From Mumia xiangluensis (GTDB taxonomy: Bacteria > Actinomycetota > Actinomycetes > Propionibacteriales > Nocardioidaceae), in contig NZ_WJYO01000007.1 of the NCBI RefSeq assembly GCF_010994095.1, positions 290,310 through 354,309 of the forward strand: a stretch of DNA of 64,000 nucleotides, written 5' to 3'. Each line of letters begins with the position of its first letter. Position 1 is the first letter of the stretch. Under the pieces are notes generated by a model that had not been told where the DNA came from, searched no databases, and worked only from the letters and a program-made list of their open reading frames with translations. Position numbers and translations under genes: made by a program. Shown one piece after another: positions 17,658 to 26,174 of the stretch.

Positions 17658-18110
17658 TCAGCCCAGCGGCCACGTGCGCAGCACCCGCCGCCGGCTCGGA
17701 TCGCCGTCCGGCCGCATGTCCACCAGCGCGACGTCCTCGAGGTGCACCGGCGCGCCGACGGCGAGCACCCGCTCCCCCTGCGCGGACACGTGGGGGCGGA
17801 ACTCGTCACGCACGTGGCGCATCCCCAGGACGTCCACGCCCTGGTCCGCGAGCACAGCGAGGAGACCACGGTGCAGGGCGTCGATCGCCTCCGTCCGCGC
17901 GAGCTCGGCGACCCGTACGTCGTGGCGTGCGCCGAACCACGCCTCGCCCACCACCTCCGTGCCGATCGCGGCGTGCGCGGTGAGCACGTGCCCGAGATCC
18001 GGCTCGGCAGGCACGTCGAATGGAGGGACCCACGTGACGTGCAGCGGCCACGCGTCGCGACCGAACTCCTCAGGAGCGGGCTCGACGAACGCGACCAGGC
18101 AGCACCTCAC
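17658..18110 (-). CDS. 2H phosphoesterase superfamily protein (2'-5' RNA ligase-like)
   Basis: A 150-residue protein with two His-hydrophobic-Ser/Thr motifs about 80 residues apart: LHVTWVPPF near residue 23 and RPHVSAQG near 107. This is the signature of 2H phosphoesterases (LigT/CPDase). The N-terminus MRCCLVAFVEP fits the first beta strand. The substrate is unknown (cyclic phosphodiesters or 2',3'-cyclic RNA ends). It lies between mec and the DUF2017 gene, where M. tuberculosis carries a different gene (Rv1333). It starts 10 nt downstream of the DUF2017 stop. Confidence 0.75.
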   Translation of the reverse strand: MRCCLVAFVEPAPEEFGRDAWPLHVTWVPPFDVPAEPDLGHVLTAHAAIGTEVVGEAWFGARHDVRVAELARTEAIDALHRGLLAVLADQGVDVLGMRHVRDEFRPHVSAQGERVLAVGAPVHLEDVALVDMRPDGDPSRRRVLRTWPLG

Positions 18111-18120
18111 GACGCCGTCC

Positions 18121-18702
18121 TCAGTCGAGCGCCTGGACCAGCGACTCCTGGACGAAGCCGAGCCAGTCGTAGATGTCGATCACGACGGAGACCGCCTCGT
18201 CGTCGCTCTCCTCGGCGGACTCCGCATCCTCCTCGGACTCGATGCCGAGACGGGCCGCGAGGGCGAGGCGTACGTCGGTGAGCGAGCGCAGCCACGCCTG
18301 GACGGCGCGCTCCCCCAGCTCGACCTCGACGGTGGCCTCGGACTGGTCCGGGTCGTCCACGTCGAACCCGCCGGCCACCAGCGACGCCACCACGGCCTGC
18401 GCGTTCTCGACCTTCACCGTCGAGAGGCTCCGCTCCGTGAAGCGGCGGAAGTCGGCGGCTGCCTCGTCGTCGTCGCGGTAGGCGTCCGGAAGCAGCCGCT
18501 TCAGCACCGGGTCGTCCGGCGGGATCGACGACCCGGTCGTGCCGAGCTGTCCGAACAGCGGGTCGGGCGACGACTCCTCGGGGCCGTTGCGGTCCCGCAG
18601 GAGCTCCACGACCTGGCCGAGGAGATTGGTCAGGAGGGCTGCCTCGGCAGGCTCGAACTCCGCCCGCACCCGGTCGCGCTTGCGCCGTTCGAACGCCTTC
18701 AT
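18121..18702 (-). CDS. DUF2017 family protein
   Basis: A 193-residue cytoplasmic, acidic protein with the DUF2017 pattern (EPAEAALLTNLLGQVVELL, DPVLKRLLPDAYRDDDEAAADFRRFTE, WLRSLTDVRLALAARLGI, VIDIYDWLGFVQESLVQAL). It is consistently encoded next to clpS in actinobacteria, as here (10 nt after the clpS stop), so a role linked to Clp proteolysis is often assumed but not established. Confidence 0.88.
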   Translation of the reverse strand: MKAFERRKRDRVRAEFEPAEAALLTNLLGQVVELLRDRNGPEESSPDPLFGQLGTTGSSIPPDDPVLKRLLPDAYRDDDEAAADFRRFTERSLSTVKVENAQAVVASLVAGGFDVDDPDQSEATVEVELGERAVQAWLRSLTDVRLALAARLGIESEEDAESAEESDDEAVSVVIDIYDWLGFVQESLVQALD

Positions 18703-18712
18703 CGGTTCACCC

Positions 18713-19018
18713 TCATGCGTCGGACCTCTGCAACGTCGCCCACAGCCCGTACTCGTGCATCGCCTGCACGTGACGCTCCATCTCCTCGCGCGGTCCGGTG
18801 GCGACGACGGCCCTGCCGTCGTTGTGCACCTTCATCATCAGCTCGTGCGCCTTCTCGTCGGCATAGCCGAAGTACGACTTGAACACGTACGCGACGTAGG
18901 ACATCAGGTTGACCGGATCGTTCCAGACGATCGTCACCCAGGGACGGTCCAGCTCGGTGACCTCGTCGGTCTCCGGCTGGTCGACCTCGATCGGGGCTGG
19001 GCTGCTCACCCGGCCCAT
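18713..19018 (-). CDS. clpS: ATP-dependent Clp protease adaptor ClpS
   Basis: The N-degron adaptor that delivers substrates with destabilising N-termini to ClpC/ClpA. About 101 residues from ATG 19016-19018; a GTG at 19007-19009 is an alternative start. The core is [46 protein letters not shown], with the conserved Asn-Asp at the binding pocket and the ClpC-contacting helix. The C-terminal [15 protein letters not shown] is typical. It leads an operon with DUF2017 and is divergent from the secreted propeller protein. Confidence 0.93.
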   Translation of the reverse strand: MGRVSSPAPIEVDQPETDEVTELDRPWVTIVWNDPVNLMSYVAYVFKSYFGYADEKAHELMMKVHNDGRAVVATGPREEMERHVQAMHEYGLWATLQRSDA

Positions 19019-19076
19019 TGTGGCGCACGTGCAAACCGCTTCCGCCTGACCCCGCGCTGCTGCTGTGATACATGGC

Positions 19077-20366
19077 ATGAGACGGACGTCGGCCCTGCTG
19101 CCCGCTGCTGCGCTGATCGGCGGGAGCCTGGTCCTCGCGACACCGTCGACCGTCTCAGCCGCTCCACCGACCATCGCGCCGGCGCCCGACCGGGTGATCG
19201 CGGGCGCCGCGACCGGGCTGCAACGCCCGATCGGTCTCGCCCTCGGTCCCGACGGGCGGCTGTTCGTCAGCAACATGGCTTCCACCCCGACACCGGGATC
19301 GGTGAGAGCGTTCGCGCCCGCCGCGTCCGGCAACGTACCTGCCGTCGCCGTCCTCGACTCGACTTCGCCCGGGATGAGCTTCCTCACCAAGCCGGCCGGC
19401 ATCGCCGTGGGGCCCGACGGCCTCCTTCACATGGCGGCCTACAACGACAACGCCATCCGTACCTTCACCGTGCCCGCGACGGGCACCGGCTTCGCCGTGC
19501 AGTCGGGGATCGGCGCGGCGACCCTGATCTCCGCACCCAACGACCTCGCACTCACGTCGCCGACGAGCTTCTGGGTCGCCAGCGGCGGCACCGACGAGGT
19601 CGTGCGCCTCGACGTCGGATCGACGACCCGCCTGCGGACGCTCGACACGCCTGCGCCGATGGGACTCGCCGTGCACGGGACGTCCCTGTACGTGAGCGGC
19701 GGCAACGGGACCTCCCCGTACGTCAAGGTCTTCTCCGCGGGGACCAGCGGGTCCGCATCACCGTCGCGGACGATCTCGGGGCCGGCGACGGGCCTCGACA
19801 ACGTCTGGGGTCTCACCGTCGACCGGTACGGCCGGACGTACGTCGCGAACGGCGGCGACGACTCGATCCGCGTGTTCGCTGCGGGCGCGACCGGCAACGT
19901 CGCGCCGACCGTCGTTCTCCAGGGAGCGGCGACACAGCTGGACAGTCCGTCGGACGTGATGCTGGACGGTGCGGGACGCATCTGGGTGGCCAACGACACG
20001 GTGCCCGGCACGGTGCTCCGGTTCGCGGCGCTCGCCGCGCCGCCGACGCCGGTTCCAGCGCCACCGCGGACCACGGCGCCGTCCACGCCTCGTGCGCTCA
20101 AGGTCTCGGGCAAGGTCACCGCACGCAAGCGTGTCGTCCGCTGGAAGGCTCCCGCGCGCAACGGCGGCAGCCGCATCCTGCGCTACCGCGTCGTGGTCAA
20201 GAAGGGCAAGAAGACCCTGCTCGTCCGGACCGTCTCCGCCTCCCGACGCACGCTCGTCGTCAAGCGCGCCAAGCTCCGTGCGGGCAAGCTCACGGTCCGC
20301 GTCCGCGCGGTCAACGCCAAGGGCGGCAGCCCCTACGCGGTGAAGCGGTTCCGGGTGCGACGCTAG
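19077..20366 (+). CDS. secreted beta-propeller (NHL/SMP-30-like) protein with C-terminal FN3 domain
   Basis: About 429 residues from ATG 19077, with a signal peptide (about 1-27, ending VSAAPP). The body repeats the NHL/YncE-like pattern ([86 protein letters not shown]). After a Pro/Thr linker (about 315-330) there is a Lys/Arg-rich fibronectin-III-like domain. No catalytic residues are recognised; it is probably an extracellular binding protein. It sits between clpS and pncB, which adjoin in M. tuberculosis. Confidence 0.75.
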   Translation: MRRTSALLPAAALIGGSLVLATPSTVSAAPPTIAPAPDRVIAGAATGLQRPIGLALGPDGRLFVSNMASTPTPGSVRAFAPAASGNVPAVAVLDSTSPGMSFLTKPAGIAVGPDGLLHMAAYNDNAIRTFTVPATGTGFAVQSGIGAATLISAPNDLALTSPTSFWVASGGTDEVVRLDVGSTTRLRTLDTPAPMGLAVHGTSLYVSGGNGTSPYVKVFSAGTSGSASPSRTISGPATGLDNVWGLTVDRYGRTYVANGGDDSIRVFAAGATGNVAPTVVLQGAATQLDSPSDVMLDGAGRIWVANDTVPGTVLRFAALAAPPTPVPAPPRTTAPSTPRALKVSGKVTARKRVVRWKAPARNGGSRILRYRVVVKKGKKTLLVRTVSASRRTLVVKRAKLRAGKLTVRVRAVNAKGGSPYAVKRFRVRR

Positions 20367-20387
20367 GAGCCGCACTACGCTGGCGCC

Positions 20388-21740
20388 GTGACTCCCACGG
20401 ACCACGCTGCGCTGCCCACCGACCACACTGCGCTGCTCACCGACCACACTGCGCTGCTCACCGACCACTACGAGCTGACCATGCTGCAGGCGTCGCTGAC
20501 CGACGGCGCAGCGGACCGCCGCTCGGTGTTCGAGCTGTTCGCCCGACGCCTTCCCGGTGGGAGGCGCTACGGCGTCGTAGCCGGGGTCGGGCGGGTCCTC
20601 GACGCCATCGAGCGCTTCCGGTTCGCCGACGACGACCTCGCGTTCCTGCGCGAGAACGCCGTGGTCGACGGACCGACGCTGGACTGGCTCGCCGACTACC
20701 GGTTCCGCGGGAATGTCTGGGGATACCCGGAGGGCGAGGTGTACTTCCCGCAGTCCCCCGTCCTCGTCGTCGAGGGCACCTTCGGCGAGGCGGTGCTGCT
20801 GGAGACGGTGCTCCTGTCGATCCTCAACCACGACTCCGCGATCGCGTCGGCGGCGGCGCGGATGATCGGTGCCGCGGACGGACGTCCGTGCATCGAGATG
20901 GGGTCGCGCCGCACGCACGAGGCCGCAGCGGTCGCCTCGGCGCGGGCCGCGTACGTCGCGGGCTTCGCGACGACGTCCAACCTCGAGGCGGGACGCCGGT
21001 ACGGCATCCCGACCACGGGCACGTCGGCCCACTCGTTCACGCTCCTGCACGACACCGAGCGCGACGCGTTCACCGCCCAGGTCGCCTCGCTCGGCACGGG
21101 GACGACGCTGCTCGTCGACACCTACGACGTGGCCGAGGCCGTGCGGGTCGGGATCGAGGTCGCCGGCCCCGGCCTGGGCGCCGTACGCCTCGACTCCGGC
21201 GACCTGCCCTCCCTCGCCGCCCAGGTACGCCGTCAGCTCAACAGCCTCGGCGCCACCGGCACCAAGATCGTGGTGACCAGCGACCTCGACGAGTTCGCGA
21301 TCGCCGGCCTGGCCGCGGCGCCCGTCGACGGGTACGGCGTCGGCACCTCGCTCGTCACCGGCTCGGGACACCCGACCTGCGGCTTCGTCTACAAGCTGGT
21401 CGCGCGCGCCGACGGGCTCGGCCCCGACGCGACGATGGTGTCGGTGGCGAAGGCCAGCAAGGACAAGATCTCGATCGGCGGCCGCAAGTACGCGCTGCGC
21501 CGGCTCGACGGCCGCGGTACGGCGAGCGCCGAGGTCCTGGGCATCGGCGAGCCGCCGCACAGCGACGACAACGATCGCCCGCTGCTCGTCCCGCTCGTCG
21601 AGTCGGGCCGCCGCGTCCACGACGAGCCGCTGCAGGTCGCCCGCGACCGGCTCCGTACGTCGCTCGCCGAGCTACCCTTGCAGGCTCGGCAGCTGTCGCG
21701 GGGCGAGCCAGCGATCCCGACGATCTTCGAGGGGGAATGA
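20388..21740 (+). CDS. pncB: nicotinate phosphoribosyltransferase
   Basis: Converts nicotinate, PRPP and ATP to nicotinate mononucleotide in NAD salvage. 450 residues with family motifs LLTDHYELTMLQA, FRFRGNVWGYPEGE-like YRFRGNVWGYPEGEVYFPQSP, IEMGSRRTHEAAAVASARAAYVAGFATTSNLEAGRRYGIPTTGTSAHSF (catalytic His) and VRLDSGDLPSLAAQVR. The N-terminus is unusual: TDHxALx is repeated three times before the true TDHYELT. TACGCT lies 6 nt before the GTG (leaderless pattern). pncA follows within a few nucleotides, giving a two-gene salvage operon. Confidence 0.95.
   Translation: MTPTDHAALPTDHTALLTDHTALLTDHYELTMLQASLTDGAADRRSVFELFARRLPGGRRYGVVAGVGRVLDAIERFRFADDDLAFLRENAVVDGPTLDWLADYRFRGNVWGYPEGEVYFPQSPVLVVEGTFGEAVLLETVLLSILNHDSAIASAAARMIGAADGRPCIEMGSRRTHEAAAVASARAAYVAGFATTSNLEAGRRYGIPTTGTSAHSFTLLHDTERDAFTAQVASLGTGTTLLVDTYDVAEAVRVGIEVAGPGLGAVRLDSGDLPSLAAQVRRQLNSLGATGTKIVVTSDLDEFAIAGLAAAPVDGYGVGTSLVTGSGHPTCGFVYKLVARADGLGPDATMVSVAKASKDKISIGGRKYALRRLDGRGTASAEVLGIGEPPHSDDNDRPLLVPLVESGRRVHDEPLQVARDRLRTSLAELPLQARQLSRGEPAIPTIFEGE
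20397..20459 (+). repeat. 21-bp in-frame tandem repeat at the start of pncB
   Basis: Three 21-bp units at 20397-20417 (diverged), 20418-20438 and 20439-20459 (identical to each other), encoding TDHAALP, TDHTALL and TDHTALL. The following 21 bp (20460-20480) encode the conserved TDHYELT. The array looks like an expansion of that conserved segment. Confidence 0.9.
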
Positions 21741-21745
21741 GTCCG

Positions 21746-22297
21746 ATGACCAAGGCACTGGTCGTGGTGGACGTCCAGAACGACTTCTGCGAGGGCGGCT
21801 CGCTCGCCGTGGCTGGCGGTGCGTCGGTCGCCGAGCGCGTGGCGAGCCTGGTCGCGGACGGCGGGTACGACGTCGTGGTGGCGACCAAGGATCACCACAT
21901 CGACCCTGGCGCGCACTTCAGCGACCAGCCGGACTACGTCGACTCGTGGCCGCCGCACTGCGTCGTCGGCACCGCCGGCAACGACCTGCACGAGCCGCTG
22001 CGTGACGACATGTTCGCGGCGGTGTTCGAGAAGGGGCAGTTCGACGCCGCGTACTCCGGCTTCGAGGGCAGGTCGGGCGCCGGTGACGCGCTGGACGCGT
22101 GGCTGCGCGAGCGCGGCGTGGACAGCGTCGACGTGGTCGGCATCGCGACCGACTACTGCGTGCGCGCAACCGCACTCGACGCGGCGGCCAACGGCTTCGC
22201 GACGACGGTGCTGATGGATCTCACGGCACCGGTGTCGGCCGACAACCTCAGCCGGACCCGCGCGGACTTCGATGCCGCGGGCGTGGCGGTCGCCTGA
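21746..22297 (+). CDS. pncA: nicotinamidase
   Basis: Deamidates nicotinamide to nicotinate, feeding PncB. Taking the ATG at 21746 gives 183 residues. Metal ligands Asp49, His51, His57 and His71 and catalytic Lys96 and Cys138 fall at the same numbers as in M. tuberculosis PncA, with the catalytic Asp at 9. GGGGG ends about 10 nt upstream of this ATG; an in-frame ATG at 21737 overlaps the pncB stop (ATGA) but would be too close to the site. Cotranscribed with pncB. Confidence 0.95.
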   Translation: MTKALVVVDVQNDFCEGGSLAVAGGASVAERVASLVADGGYDVVVATKDHHIDPGAHFSDQPDYVDSWPPHCVVGTAGNDLHEPLRDDMFAAVFEKGQFDAAYSGFEGRSGAGDALDAWLRERGVDSVDVVGIATDYCVRATALDAAANGFATTVLMDLTAPVSADNLSRTRADFDAAGVAVA

Positions 22298-22299
22298 GG

Positions 22300-22890
22300 T
22301 CACCGCACCTCACGCACGACACGCGCCGGCGCACCCGCTGCCACCGAGTGCGGAGGGATGTCGCGTGTGACGACGGAGTTCGCGCCGATCACGCAGCGCT
22401 CTCCGATGGTCACCCCGCTCGTCACGACCACGTTCGCGCCGAGCCAGCAGTTGTCGCCGATCACCGTCGGGCCCTTCGACGTGAACCCCTGCCACGGCAC
22501 CGGGATGTCCGGGTCGTCGAACCGGTGCGCCGAGTCCGTCACCAGCGACCCGTTGGCGATCATGCAGTGGGCGCCGATCTCCACCCGTTCGGAGGCGGCG
22601 ACCATCACGCCGAGGTTGAGGAACGTCCCCTCCCCGATCACGATGTGGGCGTCCGGGCCGCCGGTGATCCAGACGCCCGGCTCCAGGAACACCTGCGGCC
22701 CGATCTCCAGCCGTCCGTCGCGCAGCATCTCGAGCGCCTCACCGTGGACGACACCGCGGGCGTACGCGCGGCGCCGCGCCAGCTCGACGGTCAGCCGGGC
22801 CCGGTTGAGCGGACGATGCGCGCGGGCGTACCAGCGCTGCTTGCGCCACCACTCGAGGGCGAGAGCGTACGAGGACGGCTCGTCAGGCAT
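22300..22890 (-). CDS. acyltransferase of the hexapeptide-repeat (left-handed beta-helix) family
   Basis: 196 residues from the ATG at 22888-22890. Hexapeptide repeats run from about residue 60 to the end (GPQVFLEPGVWITGG, AHIVIGEGTFLNLGVMVAA, VEIGAHCMIANGSLV, TVIGDNCWLGANVVVTSGVTIGERCVIGANSVVTRDIPPHSVAAG). His in TDSAHRFDD is the likely catalytic base. It resembles maltose/galactoside O-acetyltransferases; the substrate is unknown. It overlaps the upstream MpaB-type gene by 8 nt. Confidence 0.88.
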   Translation of the reverse strand: MPDEPSSYALALEWWRKQRWYARAHRPLNRARLTVELARRRAYARGVVHGEALEMLRDGRLEIGPQVFLEPGVWITGGPDAHIVIGEGTFLNLGVMVAASERVEIGAHCMIANGSLVTDSAHRFDDPDIPVPWQGFTSKGPTVIGDNCWLGANVVVTSGVTIGERCVIGANSVVTRDIPPHSVAAGAPARVVREVR

Positions 22891-23800
22891 GCGTGGCGTC
22901 GGAGCGTGCCGTCTCGACGTGCGTGCCGAGGTCTTCGATGCGGTAGCCGCCGGGCAGGTACGTCCGGACGGCGCCACGATCCTCCGGACGGGACGCCTTC
23001 ACCCGCACGGGTGCGAGGCGCAGCACGCGGCCCCGCAGGCGAAGCAGGCCACGTGACAGCGCGACGACAGCCGGCGGCGGCGCGGTGTAGCCGAACGCGT
23101 CCCGGACGTGGGGGTCCATCACCGCGCGTGAGAACACCTCGACCGCCCGCCTCAGCGGCTTCGGGTAGTAGGTGCAGAGCAGCTCCAGCGTCGCGTCCGC
23201 CACCTCGCGGGATCGGGGGTCGTAGGCGAAGTGCTCCGCCTCGTACGCGTCGAGCAGTGCCTCGAACGCGGCGTAGTCCACCGGGATGTCCTTGATGCCC
23301 ATCAGCTGGCCGATGCGCTGGTACGACCGGGTCGAGGCCTCGATCTCGGCCGCGGTCAGTCCTCGGTAGCCGTAGTCGGCGAGCCAGCGGACAGGCGTCA
23401 CGACGAACGTCGACAGCACGTAGCGCATGTCGTCGTTGCTGATGTCGTACGCGCCGTGCATCCGGTTCATGCGTCGGACGGCCGCGCGGCCGTTCGGTGA
23501 CTCGAGCCCGTCCTCGATGATGGCGTCGAGGACGAGGACGGTGTCGTCGTGGCGTTTCTGGGTGCGCTCGGTGAACTCGTGGGTCTCCTGCAGCAGGACA
23601 CCGATCGAGGGCACCGCGAACGTCCGGAACAGTGCGAAGCTCAGCGCCTGCTGGATGTCCCAGGGGAACTCGTAGCGTGCGAGCACGGCCGAGATCGTCT
23701 CGTGGTCCCGCTCCGGGTCGAGACCCGCGATCACGCGTTGCCAGGCGTCGCGGCGCAGGCGGTCGAGCCCTCGAGGCGGCGGAGGCAGCGTCTGAGTCAT
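22883..23800 (-). CDS. oxygenase MpaB family (DUF2236) protein
   Basis: A 305-residue protein with the DUF2236 pattern: the heme-ligand-type motif RRMNRMHGAYDISNDDMRYVLSTFVVTPVRW around residues 108-138, YQRIGQLMGIKDIPVDYAAF, and a C-terminal helical part. Members include the fungal oxygenase MpaB and bacterial rubber oxygenase-like proteins. The reaction here is unknown. It is translated ahead of the overlapping acyltransferase gene, so they may act on the same metabolite. Confidence 0.82.
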   Translation of the reverse strand: MTQTLPPPPRGLDRLRRDAWQRVIAGLDPERDHETISAVLARYEFPWDIQQALSFALFRTFAVPSIGVLLQETHEFTERTQKRHDDTVLVLDAIIEDGLESPNGRAAVRRMNRMHGAYDISNDDMRYVLSTFVVTPVRWLADYGYRGLTAAEIEASTRSYQRIGQLMGIKDIPVDYAAFEALLDAYEAEHFAYDPRSREVADATLELLCTYYPKPLRRAVEVFSRAVMDPHVRDAFGYTAPPPAVVALSRGLLRLRGRVLRLAPVRVKASRPEDRGAVRTYLPGGYRIEDLGTHVETARSDATHA

Positions 23801-23853
23801 GCCCCGAGACGCTACCGGCTGCGGGGCTCGGTGTCTGCACTAGATTCGTACGG

Positions 23854-24741
23854 GTGAGTGCCCCGTACCTTCGCGACCTCGTGGCCGACGCGTCCTCGGA
23901 CGCGGAGCCTCGTCCCACGCTGCCCACGCGCATCGAAGCCTTCGCGGAGCGCGCGACGCAGGCGCCGGACCACGCGGACGTCCTGGGCCCTCTGGTGGTT
24001 CCCGACACCGACCTGCCGTCGGTCGCGGCAAACCTCCCTGAGGGTGCGCCGCCGCTCGACATCGCGATCGGGGTCACGGGAGGCGCCGGCGCGATCGAGC
24101 CTGCGGTGCGCTGGGCGAGCCGCGTGGAGGGCGTCCGCGTCGTCGGCCTCGTGACGGCGGTGCGCGACCTGGACGACCTCGCGCGAGGAGCGCACCGCGT
24201 CGCCACGATGGTCTCGCAGCTCGACGCCGACGGTCTGCTGGAGGACGTCGCCGTACAGGTCGCCCTGCCCCTGTACGCCCGCGCCGCCGGCGTCCAGCGC
24301 TGGCAGCACGCGCTCGACACTCTCGCGATCGAGGACCTGGGCCTCCTCCTCCGCACCGGCGGTGGCGACTCGGACGACGTCCCGTCGCCCGAGCTGCTCG
24401 CCGGAGCGATCAGCGATGCACTCGACCGCGAGGTGCGGTTCGGGTGCGTCGGGGATCTCGCCCACGCGATCTCGTGGCGTGCGCCGAGCAGCGACCGGCT
24501 CCGCTACGGCTTCCTCGACGTGCTGCTCGCGACGCGCGCCAGCCTCGACGGCGACGACGTGCCCACCGTGGCCGAGCGGCTGAGCCGGACGAGCGCGGAG
24601 GACGTCATGGCCGAGCTCGCGAGTGCCGGCGAGCCTGCGCTCGAGTCCGCGCGGCGGTGGTTCACCGGGTTCGGGTCCGAGGACGTCGGCACGACGCTGG
24701 CCGACCTGACGGCACTCGGCCTGCTGCCACCGCGCCCGTGA
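23854..24741 (+). CDS. conserved-looking protein of unknown function
   Basis: A 295-residue soluble protein from the GTG at 23854, which has TAGATT 7 nt upstream (leaderless pattern). The alternation DIAIGVTGGAGAIEPAVRWAS, RVVGLVTAVRDLDDLARGAHRVATMV and EDVAVQVALPLYARAAGVQRWQHALDTLAIEDLGLLLRTGGG suggests repeated beta-alpha units, as in a TIM-barrel-like fold. It ends in a mostly helical region. No catalytic signature is recognised. It is divergent from the MpaB gene and convergent with the SRPBCC gene. Confidence 0.65.
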   Translation: MSAPYLRDLVADASSDAEPRPTLPTRIEAFAERATQAPDHADVLGPLVVPDTDLPSVAANLPEGAPPLDIAIGVTGGAGAIEPAVRWASRVEGVRVVGLVTAVRDLDDLARGAHRVATMVSQLDADGLLEDVAVQVALPLYARAAGVQRWQHALDTLAIEDLGLLLRTGGGDSDDVPSPELLAGAISDALDREVRFGCVGDLAHAISWRAPSSDRLRYGFLDVLLATRASLDGDDVPTVAERLSRTSAEDVMAELASAGEPALESARRWFTGFGSEDVGTTLADLTALGLLPPRP

Positions 24742-24742
24742 G

Positions 24743-25165
24743 CTAGCTGCGACCCACGCTCGACCGCCGCACGCGGCGCAGCATCCGCGTCGTCGCGAGC
24801 ACGTGGAAGCGGGTCCCGATGACGAGGGCGCGGTAGGCGGCACCGTGCGGACCGGGGAACGCGGCGTACGTCCGCGCGCTCAGCCGCGTCGCTCCCTCAC
24901 CGGCGTCCGCGACGGCGAACACCAGGCGGTAGCGCGAGAAGCGGTGCCGCCCGACCAGCTCGACCGACTCGCCCGGAACGACGACCCCGACCGCGAAACC
25001 ACCCGGCGGATCCGTGCCGAGAACCGTCGCGAGCCACCCGTCGGCCGCTGCCACCAGCGACTCGTGGACATACGTCTGCAGCGCCTCCCAGACCCGATCA
25101 CGGGGAACGGGGACCGTCAGCGCGTGCTCGTCCACGAAAGGTGGATCGAGGGCGCTGGCCGTCAC
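24743..25165 (-). CDS. SRPBCC-like protein
   Basis: 140 residues. The start ALTVPVPRDRVWEALQTYV and the later GESVELVGRHRFSRYRLVFAVADAGEGATRLSARTYAAFPG fit the START/SRPBCC ligand-binding fold; a Lys/Arg-rich tail ends it. The ligand is unknown. The GTG start directly abuts the stop of the lipase gene, making it the last gene of glcD-like, lipase, SRPBCC. Confidence 0.6.
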   Translation of the reverse strand: MTASALDPPFVDEHALTVPVPRDRVWEALQTYVHESLVAAADGWLATVLGTDPPGGFAVGVVVPGESVELVGRHRFSRYRLVFAVADAGEGATRLSARTYAAFPGPHGAAYRALVIGTRFHVLATTRMLRRVRRSSVGRS

Positions 25166-26164
25166 CTACGCAGCGACCCGCTGCACGAACGCGACGATCT
25201 CCGCCAACGCTCGCGGCGCGGACGGGACGGCGCCCGGCAGGCTGATGTAGCCGTGGATGGCGTCCGCGTACTCGGTCAACGTCACATCACCGTCGTTGCC
25301 GCGCAGCGCCTCCGCGTACAGGACGCCGTTGTCGCGCAACGGGTCGTGGCCGGCGACCTGGATCAGCGCCGGCGTCGCTGCGCCGGCGAGCGTCCCGTGC
25401 AGGGGCGCGGCGGTCGGCGCGTACGGGTCGGCGCCGTCGAGGTAGAGCCGCGAGAACGCGCGCATCCCGCGCGACGTGAGGACCGGCGCGTTCGCGTGCT
25501 CGCGCTCCGACGGGAAGACCTCCTCCATCTCGGCAGCCGGGTAGACGAGCACCTGGCCGGCGAGCACCGGGGAGCCTGCCTGTCCTGCGAGGTCGGCGAC
25601 GACCGCGGCGAGGTTGCCGCCGGCGCTGTCCCCGGCGACGACGACGCGCGCCGGGTCACCCCCGAGCTCGGTCGCGTGCTCGACGATCCACGCGAGCGAC
25701 GCCCAGGCGTCGAGGACGGCCGCGGGGTACGGGTGCTCGGGCGCGAGCCGGTAGGCGACGGAGACGACGATGCACGGCGCCTCGACCGCGAGATGGCTCG
25801 ACCACCACTCGCCCTGCTCCGGGTCGCCCAGCACCCAGCCGCCGCCGTGGTAGACCACCACGACCGGCAGCGGCTCCGCACCGGGCGTCGGCGGCTGGTA
25901 GACGCGCAGTCGCAACGTCACCGGGTCGGACTCGGCGGTGAGGCCCGCGACCTCGACGGGGGCGAGCTCGACCAGGCGGTCCGCGATCTGCGCGTCCTCG
26001 TGGGGTCGTCCGGCGATGAGGCGCCCGGCCGGGGAGGCGAGCAGCTTCGCGCGCTTGGTCCGTCGCGCCGGGATCTCCTCCCGCGGGGTCTCGTCGATCG
26101 GGGAGTTCAGGAAGCGCTCGACGACGCTGAACAGTCGGGTACGGATCGGCAACGGGGCGGCCAT
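25166..26164 (-). CDS. alpha/beta hydrolase, hormone-sensitive lipase family
   Basis: A 332-residue esterase/lipase of family IV. It has the oxyanion motif YHGGGW, the nucleophile motif GDSAGG, a later Asp in GHDPLRD and a terminal His in AIHGY, forming the Ser-Asp-His triad. The start chosen is the ATG at 26162-26164. No signal peptide is present, so it is cytoplasmic. It lies 10 nt downstream of the FAD-linked oxidase and adjoins the SRPBCC gene. The substrate is unknown. Confidence 0.9.
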   Translation of the reverse strand: MAAPLPIRTRLFSVVERFLNSPIDETPREEIPARRTKRAKLLASPAGRLIAGRPHEDAQIADRLVELAPVEVAGLTAESDPVTLRLRVYQPPTPGAEPLPVVVVYHGGGWVLGDPEQGEWWSSHLAVEAPCIVVSVAYRLAPEHPYPAAVLDAWASLAWIVEHATELGGDPARVVVAGDSAGGNLAAVVADLAGQAGSPVLAGQVLVYPAAEMEEVFPSEREHANAPVLTSRGMRAFSRLYLDGADPYAPTAAPLHGTLAGAATPALIQVAGHDPLRDNGVLYAEALRGNDGDVTLTEYADAIHGYISLPGAVPSAPRALAEIVAFVQRVAA

Positions 26165-26174
26165 GGCCGCAACC

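Noticed and set aside
18539..22297. Very long plus-strand frame (over 1,200 codons) ending with pncA
   Set aside because: It is open only because of high GC. It crosses clpS antisense, the secreted propeller protein and pncB in wrong frames; only the part from 21746 encodes a recognisable protein (PncA).
22791..24356. Minus-strand 521-codon frame across the MpaB and 23854 genes
   Set aside because: Arg/Pro/Ala-rich shadow without motifs; it conflicts with two well-supported genes.
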